DNA of 64,000 nucleotides. It comes from Agapetus fuscipes. Its lineage: Eukaryota > Arthropoda > Insecta > Trichoptera > Glossosomatidae. Positions 12,001-21,652 of this stretch are shown one piece after another. A program made the translations under genes and the position numbers. Below the pieces are notes generated by a model, which saw nothing but the letters and a program-made list of their open reading frames with translations, was not told the origin of the DNA and searched no databases. The stretch lies in NCBI GenBank assembly GCA_951799405.1, contig CATOGX010000079.1, positions 105,543-169,542 of the forward strand, written 5' to 3'. Each line of letters begins with the position of its first letter. The stretch's first letter is position 1.

Positions 12001-12588
12001 TTTATTTGTTATTACATATGCAGCATTGATAAGCGCGAACTTACTCGTGTCTCCATGGGGGCGTGCATTGAATATGAATTATAAATGTTAATGCATCTAT
12101 GCAACTTAGATTATATATTGTTATATTAAAAAGATTAAATGCCGCAAAAAGTATGGTTCCATATAAAAAGTTGACCTAATCGATCGTAATTATTTCTAAA
12201 AAATACATGTAATAACTGGTTGAAGTATAATTTTGAAATAAATAAAGAATATAGGTAGGTACTCAACGGAATTCAACAGAAAAAGAATCGACTTGTATGG
12301 CAACTTTGAAGCCTATGTTGAAGTGTTGGCAATTTATTTGAAATTCGAATGTCAAAATGAGTTTTGTTTCTCGCATAGGTTTTACATAAAAAGGTGTTGT
12401 GATCGATCATGTATTTATTTAAAAAACAACAATTTAATATCTACTAATGATGAGGAAGCACATCCCAAGTCCTGAACAATATTTGTTGTGAATATGACGT
12501 GCATCTGTTCAGGAGTTCTTCAGTTTGAATGCCATTAACGCACAATTATTTTGTATGGGGAGGCCGTTGAATTTTATATTATAGGGGA
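9002..12588 (-). mobile_element. Non-autonomous Helitron with tandem array
   Basis: Read on the minus strand it begins TCCCCTATAATATAAAATTC (12588 inward, preceded by A) and ends with a GC-rich hairpin (CCGTGCGCAGCACGG) followed by CAGTCTGCTAG. The terminal CTAG is at 9002-9005 and the next base on that strand is T. This is the canonical A|TC...CTAG|T Helitron arrangement. A second copy in the opposite orientation lies at 25795-27642, with matching ends and interior. At 3.59 kb this copy is about twice as long, because of extra tandem units. No Rep/helicase is encoded, so it must be mobilised in trans. Confidence 0.88.
9290..12130 (-). repeat. ~410-bp tandem repeat array inside Helitron
   Basis: The landmark GCATGCATTGAATATGAATT recurs near 9368, 9911, 10428, 10840, 11240, 11650 and 12062. 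The later spacings are about 400-412 bp; the first ones are irregular through insertions and deletions. Each unit contains CCCCTGTTTCTGAAAAGG, GGCAAAAGTTGCAGGGCTTA and CTTGACTTATAGGTTAGTAT, homologous to the dispersed LINE 3'-UTR repeat. One unit (about 10105-10250) is of the family-A type, with CCCCTGTTTCAGGGAAGGAT. That suggests conversion or insertion from the dispersed copies. Confidence 0.85.
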
Positions 12589-12639
12589 TATATCACAGGC
12601 TTATTTATTTTAAATTACATATGATAAGAGAGCGCCGTT

Positions 12640-12965
12640 TTTGTGTGTGTCACGGATATGACTTTTTGAAAAGGTGCGTCTTGAGAGCTCCGTGAAATAT
12701 ACCCACCGATTTGGAGTTCTTCACTTCGGGTGGCAGTCTGTTCCACTCCATCGGACTCGCACGGAAAGCACGGTCTCCGAAATTTGTACGGATCTGACGG
12801 TGCGCCTGAACCAAATTGATCGCACCATCGCCCGCGGATCTGAGTGTCTGCCTCCTCACACCCATCTCAACAGCGAAATCATGTCAGTCAAATAAGGTGG
12901 AGCCGAGCCATTGATGGCTTTATATACCATCAGACAAACACGGTAGACCACCTTCTCCGGGTGGT
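12640..12965 (-). pseudogene. CR1/L2-like LINE, 3' end
   Basis: The minus strand encodes the C-terminal tail of a CR1/L2-type ORF2 (RRQTLRSAGDGAINLV, RQIRTNFGDRAFRASPMEWN, RLPPEVKNSKSVGIFHGALK), then a 3' UTR with ACACACAAAAACGGCGCTCT. A colinear copy on + lies at 48.2-48.7 kb. Upstream coding is broken. The Helitron end lies 50 bp away. Confidence 0.8.
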
Positions 12966-13062
12966 CTACCATGTTCATCACCTAATGTTCATCACCACAC
13001 TCGTTCATCACCTAATCATTACGTACTCTATCATTCAGTGTCTTTCCAGCCATTGCACTATG

Positions 13063-13877
13063 GCCTGCAGAACCCTGAGAGCGTCTCCTCAGAGCGACAG
13101 GCTGAGGACCGAAGCCTTCTTCTGCTGGCTCCAGTCTCCCATCATGGCAGCCGTCTCGAAGAGGGTCAGATTCTCCTCCCACGACGTCTTCCCGTCGAAG
13201 GTCGGGAGGTTGTGCTTGGCCAGGGAAGGGTCATCATCCCCTCTAGTGACCCTGGCTGGAGTTGAGCATCCCTGGTCGGTCTCGTCGTGAAGGCCGCCTT
13301 TGGGGGATATTCTGGTGGACTCCATCTGGCACTTGTCAGCCAGCTCGGCACGCAGACGGTCCTCCAGGCTTGCCACACGGGCCTCAATCTCCGACATTGC
13401 TCGCGAGCTTTCTGCCACTTTCTTCTCCAGCCCGGTCAGGTTGCTGGTCATCTTCTCCTCCAGCCCAGTCATCTTCTCCTCCAGCCCGGTCAGGTTGCTG
13501 GTCATCTTCTCCTCCATGGTTGCCAGGTCCTCCTTCAGGTTGGTCATCATGGCCTCTGAGTTGGTCATCTTCTCCTCCAGGGTCTTGGCGTTGTCAGCCA
13601 TCTTCTCCTCCAGGGTCTTGGCGTTGTCAGCCATCTTCTCCTCCAGGGTCTTGGCGTTGTCAGCCATCTCAGTCTTCAGCCCTGTCATCTTTTCCTCCAT
13701 AGAAGTGAAGTTTCCGGTGATGCTGATATTTAGCTCGTCCAAGGCGCGGTCTCCTCCAGACGCCATTACAAAGTACGCCGGGTCTTCGCCTGACTGTTCT
13801 AGCGCTTCCATCAGCCGTGCTTGTAAGGCCGCCTTCCCTCCTGAGGTTTCCAAGTCCCTCTCCAGCAGCGCATTCTG
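13063..13877 (-). pseudogene. Gypsy gag fragment (N-terminal half)
   Basis: Minus-strand Gag of the same LTR family as the elements at 16.3 and 49.6 kb. It runs from the NALLERDLETSGGKAALQ part of the SAP-like domain, through heptad-like ADNAKTLEEK repeats (coiled coil), to KTSWEENLTLFETAAMMGDW and LSLRGDALRVLQ. It lacks the first ~18 residues and stops at the 13063 boundary. At its 5' side it meets a 13-bp perfect hairpin, after which gag continues on the opposite strand. The open frame is largely retained, but it cannot make a complete Gag. Confidence 0.85.
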
Positions 13878-13892
13878 TACATAAGACGTTAA

Positions 13893-13923
13893 TAAGCGTC
13901 TCGTACCTAGTACGAGACGCTTA
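13893..13923. other. Strand-switch hairpin in LTR element
   Basis: TAAGCGTCTCGTA - CCTAG - TACGAGACGCTTA: a perfect 13-bp stem with a 5-nt loop. The right arm is the start of the + strand gag segment (codons for VRDAY). The left arm is its inverted copy, and minus-strand gag begins ~16 bp to the left. This is the expected footprint of a snap-back or template switch. Confidence 0.85.
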
Positions 13924-15302
13924 CCCAACATTCTCTGACGACATCTGCGAGAGCTTGGCAGTGGACAAGTTCCTGAACGGATTGAGAGAATGGGAGACGC
14001 AGCAAGCAGTGAAGCTGGCTCTTCCGAAGACGTTGGATGAGGCGCTAAGCCGAGCTCTCGAGTTTTAGGCTGTCAAGCAGTCCATCAGGGGCCACGCCAG
14101 GGTTCGTGCAATCGAGGCAGAGGAGGTCAAACTACCTACAACCGAGAAAATAATAGAAAAAGTGCTGCAGCAGCTTGAGCCAACGAGACAGGGGGCGCAT
14201 TGCTGGACGTGTGGCCAGCAAGGACACCTGAGCGCTAGGTGCCCAAAGTCTCAAGGACCGGAGAAATTGGAAGACGACCGCAAGGATGTAGAGACCACCA
14301 TGAAGATGAACAAACGGCTGAGGAAACTGCAAGTTCAGCTCCAGGATGCCGAGATGCAAAGTCATAGAGACGGAGAACAGGCAGCTGACAAAGAACTTGG
14401 CAAGCAGTGAAAGGGCCCGGCAAACAGCGGAGGCCGAGAAGGACGAGTTGCACGAGACTGTGATGAGCCTGGAGAGACAGAACAAGGGGCTTAAGACTAA
14501 GCTCCAGCAGCTGGAGACTGGGCAGGGGCCCAGGACAAAGGACACCATTGCCAACCTGGAGTCCAAGATCAGCAACAACAATGAGGCGGATGCTCGCATG
14601 AAGGATAACCACCGGCCAACTCAAAGAGCAAAGTGGTCAAATAATGACCAGCCCGCCCAAAAAGTACGACAGTGCGTCGCATCCGAAAGATCACCAGCCT
14701 TTGAGACGTTTTGGGAGAACGCGAAGGCAGGACAGAAGTTTCGCAATGGAGTGACCACGGAAATCCAGAAGGACTTATTTGAGGTCACTCGGGATCACAC
14801 TCTGGCATGCAGTGTACCGGAAGATCTGGATATGTCTAGAGGAATTGCACGGGTCTTCCGATACAAGGTCGGAGAACCGCAACCCTCGAGCAGCCAGCAG
14901 GAAAGAGCTCTGAGACTACCGAAGGGGCGTCAACAAGCATACTGCCTGGTTGTCCCGGATTCCAGCAACCTGGAAGAGGACTACAAGGCTTGATGGGACG
15001 GTCTTGTTGAGCTGCGCGACTGCATGCTGGAGGATCAGCAGGCGCGTCTGGCGATACCGAAGATGGGTGGCGGCCGCGCTAATCGAGACTGGAGGATCAT
15101 CCGAAGTATGATTGAGGCAGTGTTCTCGGGAGCTGACATCAGTGTCGTGGTGTGCTGCGAGCAAGCGCAGCCGAGAGCCAGTGGGGAGAAATCCGTGGAC
15201 TGCCACTTCTTCCTGACCACAGGGTGTCGACGTGGATCAGCATGCCCATACCAGCACAGAGTCAAGACTGTTCCGGGACGAAACAGTCTAGGTGGGGGAT
15301 AG
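13911..15302 (+). pseudogene. Non-autonomous Gypsy: Gag C-term, coiled coil, macro domain, CCCH finger
   Basis: Colinear, on +, with the minus-strand element at 16.7-18.1 kb. It encodes Gag C-terminal segments (DDICESLAVDKFLNGLREWE), a CCHC knuckle CWTCGQQGHLSARC near 14200, and a charged coiled coil. The macro domain (HTLACSVPEDLDMSRGIARV) and a CCCH finger CHFFLTTGCRRGSACPYQH near 15230 follow. Lesions: a TAG at about 14066 where relatives have GAG (Glu), a frameshift near 14350 inside the coiled coil, and another near 14990 in the macro domain. The polyprotein is dead in this copy. The protease, RT, RNase H and integrase region is absent between knuckle and macro domain, as in the 16.3-kb copy. 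Confidence 0.85.
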
Positions 15303-15791
15303 TGTTATGTAAATATGAAATATAAAGATTGAAATAAGTATGGGTAGTTATAGTTAAAAGAATCCTCATAAGTATTGGTGGGTAGGATCGATAATTGTGT
15401 ATAAGTGGAGAATTCTCTAGGCTAAGTAGGTATTTGTTATAATTATAGGAATTCTGTATTGTATTGGTGGGTAGGATTGATGGTTGTGTGAACATGGAGA
15501 AGTCTCTAGGTATTTCGAGAAGCATCAAGCAAAAAATATATTCCGGAGTATTCGATTCCCTTAGTATATAAGACTCTTATTGCTTGCACTGAGTTCAGTT
15601 ATTATTTCAAGCTCTCACCACTACAGTCTCCTGCCAGCTTTACAATACAATTCGATCAGTGAACAGAAACCAAGTGGAATAGTCGAGAAAGCTTTGTGAA
15701 AATAAATTATTTAAAAGTGTAAAATAAACAACTGTATAAGAAGACCTGTGTATTTTAATTTGAAAGACTTTTGAACCCTAATTTCGTAACA
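15303..15791 (+). repeat. 3' LTR of non-autonomous Gypsy copy
   Basis: A 489-bp LTR starting TGTTATG and ending CGTAACA (TG...CA). It lies directly downstream of a polypurine tract (GGTGGGGG). It contains a TATATAAG box (15565-15572), a TCAGTT initiator-like site about 25-30 bp later, and AATAAA at 15701 and 15723. No partner LTR in this orientation is present, because the 5' half of the element is inverted. Confidence 0.85.
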
Positions 15792-16134
15792 ATATTCATG
15801 TGAAGTTTGGTTTATCTTCAAGGACACATGTTGAATTTATAAACGCGTACTTACGTATTCCTATACGCCAGGACATCAGTACGGGAGAGAGGTAAATAAA
15901 CCATCTCGCCCGACCACATATAGCTGTAAACTCTCCAAAAGGGTGGAACTGTCAACAAGAACAATGACAAAGCACCATAAGGGAACCATTGTGCTGAGAT
16001 TCTATGCTGGAGCTACTATCCGGAAGCAACACCCCAAGGTGCATGAATTAAGGATAATCTCCATGTTTTCTAATGAGGAGGTGCCTGAGGAACTGTTTCC
16101 AGATTTTTCCAACTAATAAATATACTTCCGTTAA
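15792..16134. other. Unassigned spacer
   Basis: Between the LTR and the next LINE repeat. The first ~40 bases (TTCATGTGAAGTTTGGTTTA) resemble the diverged LINE 3'-UTR copy at 6.4 kb. The rest shows no recognisable gene. Confidence 0.35.
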
Positions 16135-16302
16135 CTAATCTAATCTAATCTAAGTTGCAAAGATATGTAACATTAAGGATTCACATTAGACCCTGCAACT
16201 TTTGCCGATCTTCCCTGAAACAGGAGTGATATTGGCAAAGTGAACCATTTTGTACAGCATGGGTTTTTGTACAGCCAACCACCAACCTATAAGTCAAGGA
16301 GC
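16135..16302 (-). repeat. LINE 3'-UTR repeat (family A), LTR-element target
   Basis: Antisense copy with the TCTAATCTAATCTAA tail at its left. It ends AGTCAAGGAGC, just before the LTR element that starts at 16307. Confidence 0.8.
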
Positions 16303-16306
16303 ATAC

Positions 16307-16711
16307 TGTTACGAAATAGGGTTCAAAAGTCTTTCAAATTAAAATACACAGGTCTTCTTATCCAGGGTTTTATTTTACACTTTTACATATTTATTTTCAC
16401 AATGCTTTCTCGACTATTCCACTTGGTTTCTGTTCACTGATCAAGTTAGTTCTATGTGTTTGTAAATCTCGTATGACACTGCTGGCCCTGCAGGCCACTT
16501 GCACCCTTTATACTCTCTAAAGCAGTATAGTCTAGACCCTATAGTGGCTAGACAGTTCCAGAAAGACATAGTAATTATTATTTCTCGTAATACCTAGAGA
16601 ATTCTACACTTATACACAATTATCGATCCTACCCACCAATACTTATGAGGATTCTTATAACTATAACTACCCATACTTATTTCAATATTTACATATCATA
16701 TTTCTATAACA
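16307..16711 (-). repeat. 3' LTR of non-autonomous Gypsy element
   Basis: On + it opens TGTTACGAAATAGGG and closes TATAACA; the same 405-bp sequence recurs at 19759. It follows the polypurine tract on the minus strand. Confidence 0.9.
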
Positions 16712-17752
16712 CTACCCCCCACCTAGACTGTTTCGTCCCGGAACAGTCTTGACTCTGTGTCGGTATGGGCATGCTGATCCACGTCGACAACCTGTGGTCA
16801 GGAAGAAGTGGCAGTCCACGGATTTCTCCCCACTGGCTCTCGGCTGCGCTTGCTCGCAGCACACCATGACGCTGATGCCGACTCCCGAGAACACTGCTTC
16901 AATCATACTCCGGATTATCCGCCAGTCTCGATTAGCGCGGCCGCCACCCATCTTCGGTATTGCAAGACGCGCCTGCTGATCCTCCAGCACGTAGTCACGC
17001 AGCTCAACAAGGCCGTCCCACAAAGCCTTGTAGTCATCTTCCAGGTTGCTGGAATCCAGGACAACCAGGCAGTATGCTTGTTGACGCCCCTTCGGTAGTC
17101 TCAGAGCTCTTCCTTGCTGGCTGCTCGAGGGTTGCGGTTCTCCGAACTTGTATCGGAAGACCCGTGCAATTCCTCTAGACATATCCAGATCTTCCGGTAC
17201 ACTGCATGCCAGCGTGTGGTCCCGAGTGACCTCAAATAAGTCCTTCTGGACTTCTGTGGTCACTCCATGGCGAAACTTCTGTCCCGCCTTCGCGTTCTCC
17301 CAAAACGTCTCAAAGGCTGGTGATCTTTCGTATGCGACGCATTGTCGTACTTTTTGGGCGGGCTGGTCATTATTTGACCATTTTGCTCTTTGAGTTGGCC
17401 GGTGGTTATCCTTCATGCGAGCACCCGCCTCACTGTTGTTGCTGATCTTGGACTCCAGGTTGGCAATGGTGTCCTTTGTCCTGGGCACCTGCCCAGTCTC
17501 CAGCTGCTGGAGCTTAGTCTTAAGCCCCTTATTCTGTCTCTCCAGACTCATCACATCCTCGTACAACTCGTCCCTCTCGGCCTCCGCTGTTCGCCGGGCC
17601 CTTTCACTGCTGGCCAAGTTCTTTGTCAGCTGCCTGTTCTCCGTCTCCATGACTTTGACCTTTCTCTCGGCATCCTGGAACTGAACTTGCAGTTTCCTCA
17701 GCCGTCTGATCATCTTTATGGTGGTCTCTTCATCCTTGCGGTCGTCCTCCAA
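16712..17752 (-). CDS. Coiled-coil/macro-domain/CCCH protein of non-autonomous Gypsy
   Basis: A 346-residue open frame in the C-terminal half of the element. Residues ~1-100 are charged and heptad-like (coiled coil). Residues ~169-300 resemble a macro domain of the TARG1/OARD1 type. The supporting motifs are HTLACSVPEDLDMSRGIARV (strand, then phosphate-binding loop region), FRYKFG, a YCLVV strand, ALWDGLVELRDYVLEDQQ, IPKMGGGRANRDW and a VFSGVGISVMVCC strand. Residues 314-332 form a CCCH finger (C-x7-C-x5-C-x3-H). It ends in GGG and its stop codon touches the LTR. It is in the same reading frame as the upstream Gag piece ending at 17816, separated only by a TGA where the first knuckle cysteine (TGC) should be. 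The ancestral product was therefore one Gag-coiled coil-macro-CCCH polyprotein. The TARG1 catalytic Asp aligns with Ala, so binding is more likely than hydrolysis (inference). Confidence 0.85.
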   Translation of the reverse strand: MEDDRKDEETTIKMIRRLRKLQVQFQDAERKVKVMETENRQLTKNLASSERARRTAEAERDELYEDVMSLERQNKGLKTKLQQLETGQVPRTKDTIANLESKISNNSEAGARMKDNHRPTQRAKWSNNDQPAQKVRQCVAYERSPAFETFWENAKAGQKFRHGVTTEVQKDLFEVTRDHTLACSVPEDLDMSRGIARVFRYKFGEPQPSSSQQGRALRLPKGRQQAYCLVVLDSSNLEDDYKALWDGLVELRDYVLEDQQARLAIPKMGGGRANRDWRIIRSMIEAVFSGVGISVMVCCEQAQPRASGEKSVDCHFFLTTGCRRGSACPYRHRVKTVPGRNSLGGG

Positions 17753-17755
17753 TTT

Positions 17756-19085
17756 CTCCGGTCCTTGAGACTTTGGGCACCTAGTGCTCAGGTGTCCTTG
17801 CTGGCCACACGTCCATCAATGCGTCCCCTGTCTCCTTGGCTCAAGCCGCTGCAGAACTTTTTCTATTAGCTCCTCCGTCGTCAGTGGCTTGGTTTCTTCC
17901 ACTTTAATCGCGCATACCCCGACGTGGCTTCTTATCGATTGTTTGACAGCCTCAAACTCCATCGCTTTGGTCAGTGCCTCGTTCAATGTCTTCGGAAGAG
18001 CCAGTTTCACTGCTTGCTGAGTTTCCCACTCACGGAGTCCATTCAGAAATTTTTCAATGGCCAAGCTTTCATACACATCGTCTGGAGCTGTAGGATATGC
18101 ATCGCGTACTAGGCGGACGATGTCCATTTCATACTCCTGCAGCGTTTCATTGGTTTTCTGCACCCTGGTGTTGAGCTGTGACTTGTATAGCTGCTCCATT
18201 ATCTATGGCCAAATCTCATATCGAGTCGCTGATTGAGCTCACCAAAGTCGTTGCGGCGGTCCATCGGTACCATTTGTAGCACCCGCAAGGCATCCCCTCG
18301 CAATGACAAACTCAGCACGGAAGCCTTCTTCTGTTGGGTCCAATCTCCCATCATCGCCGCTGTCTCGAAAAGCGTCATATACTCTTCCCAGGATGTCTTC
18401 CCATCAAAGGTCGGAAGATTATGCCTTGCCAGCCATGGATCTTCCTCCCCTCTGGCCACTTTTATTGGAGTAGAGCATTCTCCGCCAGTCTCATTGTTCT
18501 GGCTATGGCCGGTTGCTGGCGACAGTCGGGTTGACTCCATACGACACTTGTCAGCCAGCTCAGCTCGCAGACGCTCTTCCAGGTTGGAAACTCGGGCTTC
18601 AATTTCTGACATTGTCTCTGTTCCTTTAGCAACAGTTTCTTCAAGGCCAGTCAGTTTCTCCTCCAGCTCTTCCTTCAGATTGGTCATCTTCTCGGCTAGG
18701 TTTTTAGCAATCTTCCCTCCAGCCCGGTCAGGTTGCTGGTCATTTTCTCCTCTAGGGTCTTGGCGTTGTCGGCCATCTCCATTTTCAGGTCTTCCCTCAG
18801 GGTCTTGGAGTTGTCAGCCATCTTCTCCTCCAGGGTCTTGGCGTTGTCAGCCATCTCAGTCTTCAGTCCTGTCAGGTTACTGTTGATGCTGAGGTTCAGT
18901 TCCTCAAGGGCGCGGTCTCCCCCAGATGCCATGACAAAGTACGCCGGGTCTTCGCCTGACTGTTCTAAGGCCTCCATGAGGCGTGCTTGTAAGGCCGCCT
19001 TCCCTCCTGAGGTCTCCGGGTCCCTCTCCAGCAGCTCATTCTTCAGCTCGGTGACTTTGAGGTCCTTGATATTTACCTTAGCCAT
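17756..19085 (-). pseudogene. Gag of non-autonomous Gypsy element (broken)
   Basis: Starts MAKVNIKDLKVTELKNELLE: an N-terminal SAP-like helix-turn-helix (residues ~8-45). A coiled coil of ADNAKTLEEK repeats, the capsid-like Gag region (KTSWEEYMTLFETAAMMGDW, FLNGLREWETQQAVKLALPK) and a CCHC knuckle follow. Three lesions split it: frameshifts between 18696 and 18687 and near 18199, and TGA for the first knuckle Cys near 17817. Each piece aligns to the intact Gag at 54380-55753. This copy cannot make its own capsid and would need help in trans. Confidence 0.88.
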
Positions 19086-19740
19086 TTTTTTTTCAAAATA
19101 ATTGAAAACAAAAATATTTTAAAATTTATTTAACAAGAGTTTTGAGTTTTATATATATAGCGGTTTTAAACAAGTACTGTAGCAAAATAATAATTACTCT
19201 AATTACACTGAACGGTAGGTAGGTACCGCCTTAATATTTATTTTAAATCGCAAATATTTTTAACATAATAATGTTTGATAATTATTATTTCGTCTCTCCA
19301 ACACTCACTATTATGTACTGTTTACAGTCTCTCAAACAATCCAGTAGGTACATAGACGAGTAGGTAGATTATTGTGTACACGCACACACTTGAAATAAAA
19401 ATACAGTAGTCCAGAATCTTGTTCTAGATGTCTCTGGAACGTTCTTTCGCAATATTTTTCGAGATTTTTATTTCTTTATTTTATTTTTAATCACACACAC
19501 TGAAAATATGGTCCAATTTGATGACTTTCTCAACACGATAAAATAATGATTTTGTTCTGGGATGTTCCAGAATTTTCCAAATTGCTTTTGCGTTTTTCCT
19601 TTTAACTATATTTAATTTATACACTTTTAATTTTAATCAGTTCACACAAAGTTCAACTTGAATAAAGTTTATTTTATCACTATTTCATTTATTTTATTTA
19701 TTTGTAGAGGAAAGAAGATCATAATTTTTTTTTTGAAAAT

Positions 19741-19756
19741 TCCGCACCTGACACCA
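19741..19756 (-). promoter_or_regulatory. Primer-binding site
   Basis: Minus-strand TGGTGTCAGGTGCGGA, two bases inside the 5' LTR. TGG plus TGTCAGG is what a tRNA-Leu-type 3' end (…CCTGACACCA) would pair with. The tRNA identity is from memory and approximate. Confidence 0.65.
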
Positions 19757-19758
19757 AT

Positions 19759-20163
19759 TGTTACGAAATAGGGTTCAAAAGTCTTTCAAATTAAAATACA
19801 CAGGTCTTCTTATCCAGGGTTTTATTTTATACTTTTACATATTTATTTTCACAATGCTTTCTCGACTATTCCACTTGGTTTCTGTTCACTGATCAAGTTA
19901 GTTCTATGTGTTTGTAAATCTCGTATGACACTGCTGGCCCTGCAGGCCACTTGCACCCTTTATACTCTCTAAAGCAGTATAGTCTAGACCCTATAGTGGC
20001 TAGACAGTTCCAGAAAGACATAGTAATTATTATTTCTCGTAATACCTAGAGAATTCTACACTTATACACAATTATCGATCCTACCCACCAATACTTATGA
20101 GGATTCTTATAACCATAACTACCCATACTTATTTCAATATTTACATTTTATATTTACATAACA
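19759..20163 (-). repeat. 5' LTR of non-autonomous Gypsy element
   Basis: 405 bp, same boundaries as the 16307 LTR (TGTTACG...ACATAACA on +). It differs visibly at only a few bases, such as ATAACCATAACT for ATAACTATAACT. Confidence 0.9.
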
Positions 20164-20167
20164 ATAC

Positions 20168-20506
20168 ATAACTAATTTAATTTTTTTGCCGGTGTTATGG
20201 CCATATTTCTAGCGTGTTTGGAATAGAACAACGTTGGTTCGATCCCCGCCTAGGTCATTTGACCATAACTGGTTCCCTGGTTCACATATACGTTATTGGG
20301 TAATTATTAAATAACAATTCATTAAAATAAAAAATCATGCATTAATTAATGGATGATATAAATACCTGTTTTTGGCCAGGCAGAATAGGTTGGTGAATTG
20401 CATTCCTCTTCACAAATCTATTTTATTTAAAAAATCAAAAGTAAATCCGAATACAAAATTCCAATTTTAAAAACCCTAGTCTAACTTGGACAGTTTACTT
20501 GAGTTT
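20168..20506. other. Spacer with possible tRNA-like remnant
   Basis: Around 20235-20260 a GGTTCGATCCCCGCC motif resembles a pol III B box. No convincing A box or body of a known SINE accompanies it. Otherwise nothing recognised. Confidence 0.3.
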
Positions 20507-21529
20507 GGCTCAGTTTAGACACACGAAATTTTTTTGAAAAAGTTTCGATAGTGACGTCAGACAGCGATTTTTATCGGCAACTATCGGTTTTCCGTCTCCA
20601 CACACATTTGAACAAAATATTTTTTGAACAAAACAGAATCTTTTTCTTCTAATGGCATTTAGCTGTTGCGGTTTAGTCAAACATCGAATGGGATTAAAAT
20701 AATGTAGGAATTAAATTATTTTAATACGTGTTAAGTTTAACTATGCGTCGGTAAAAAAAAAGAATCATACAGATAATTTAAAATTCATCGTGGTGTTGTA
20801 CAAACTGGCTGAATATTCCAATGTTAGTTGTGAAAATATATTACGGGTTCTTAACCTCAAAAATATTTTTATGAAACAGAATGCAATATTGCAATTGTGT
20901 CATTAATATTGCATTGGTATTTTATATTGTGTTCACATTATATTGTGTCATTGTTTTTATTTACTTATTTGCCGAGACCAACATTAAATTTAAAACTTCC
21001 CTTACGACTGAAATTATTTACGACTTATAAAAATAGTTGATTAACATGTTTCTTCCGTGAAAAGTTTCACGGAATCATTTCATAATTAAAACGTTGCAAT
21101 GGAAAAAAACACCGTCGTGAAATAAAATTGTTTTTAATCCAATAGTAAGAACAAACTCAATTTAATTATTACCTACTTCCTTTTTCTTTTTAAGGGATTA
21201 ACAATTATTTTATATTTTCCAAATTGTTTTTAGTTTTCACAGAAAATAAAGGTTTTCGAGTTTTAAATTAACAAAAAAAATTCAAATACCTACCAAAATT
21301 GTCGAGTCCATAGCATTATTGTCTTTGACTTTTCAGACATTTTAACTCCGAAGTGGAAATGTCTAACAACTCAGTCTGACCAACATTACGAAATAAGCGG
21401 GTCATGCGGCATTTTTTAAAAATCATCATAAAATCAAAATTGCCAGCAACTGTCACTGCGGAGCGGCCATCTTACTTGACGTCACTATCGAAACTTTTTC
21501 AAAAAAATTTCGTGTGTCTAAACTGAGCC
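20507..21529 (+). mobile_element. 1,023-bp MITE, left member of inverted pair
   Basis: Terminal inverted repeats start GGCTCAGTTTAGACACACGA and extend ~50 bp to TAGTGACGTCA. The flanks are TTT on both sides, giving a possible 3-bp TSD. The interior has no ORF. The same sequence lies reverse-complemented at 21653-22672. Superfamily unresolved; a 3-bp TSD would allow PIF/Harbinger-like or other groups. Confidence 0.85.
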
Positions 21530-21652
21530 TTTGGAACGTACAACGCAGTTAAGAGGCTACCGTCCTCAAACGCCGCGCCGCGCCGGTGAGTTTTGAGCGC
21601 TATATATACCTAGTGTTATGGTTTGCTCTCCATTCTCGAAATCCAAATAAAA
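21530..21652. other. 123-bp spacer between the MITE pair
   Basis: Includes a GC-rich island AACGCCGCGCCGCGCCGGTG and a TATATATA run. Single copy in this window; no gene seen. Confidence 0.5.

Larger units (their letters stand above)
16307..20163 (-). mobile_element. Non-autonomous Gypsy element (gag + macro, no pol)
   Basis: Complete 3,857-bp unit. The two LTRs are each 405 bp (16307-16711 and 19759-20163) and near identical. The target-site duplication is ATAC on both sides (16303-16306, 20164-20167). A primer-binding site lies 2 bp inside the 5' LTR, and a polypurine tract GGTGGGGGG abuts the 3' LTR. The interior codes for Gag, then a coiled coil, macro domain and CCCH finger. There is no protease, RT, RNase H or integrase, so it must use enzymes from a relative such as the 49.6-kb element. 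Equal LTR lengths and an intact TSD suggest a fairly recent insertion. Confidence 0.92.

Noticed and set aside
12293..12475. 60-aa protein (also minus 26090-25908)
   Set aside because: Lies in the conserved non-coding 5' part of the Helitron; no domain.
13262..13884. Ser-rich + strand frames opposite gag (also 18.2-19.1 and 55.1-55.8 kb)
   Set aside because: Shadows of the GC-rich coiled-coil repeats of Gag on the minus strand.
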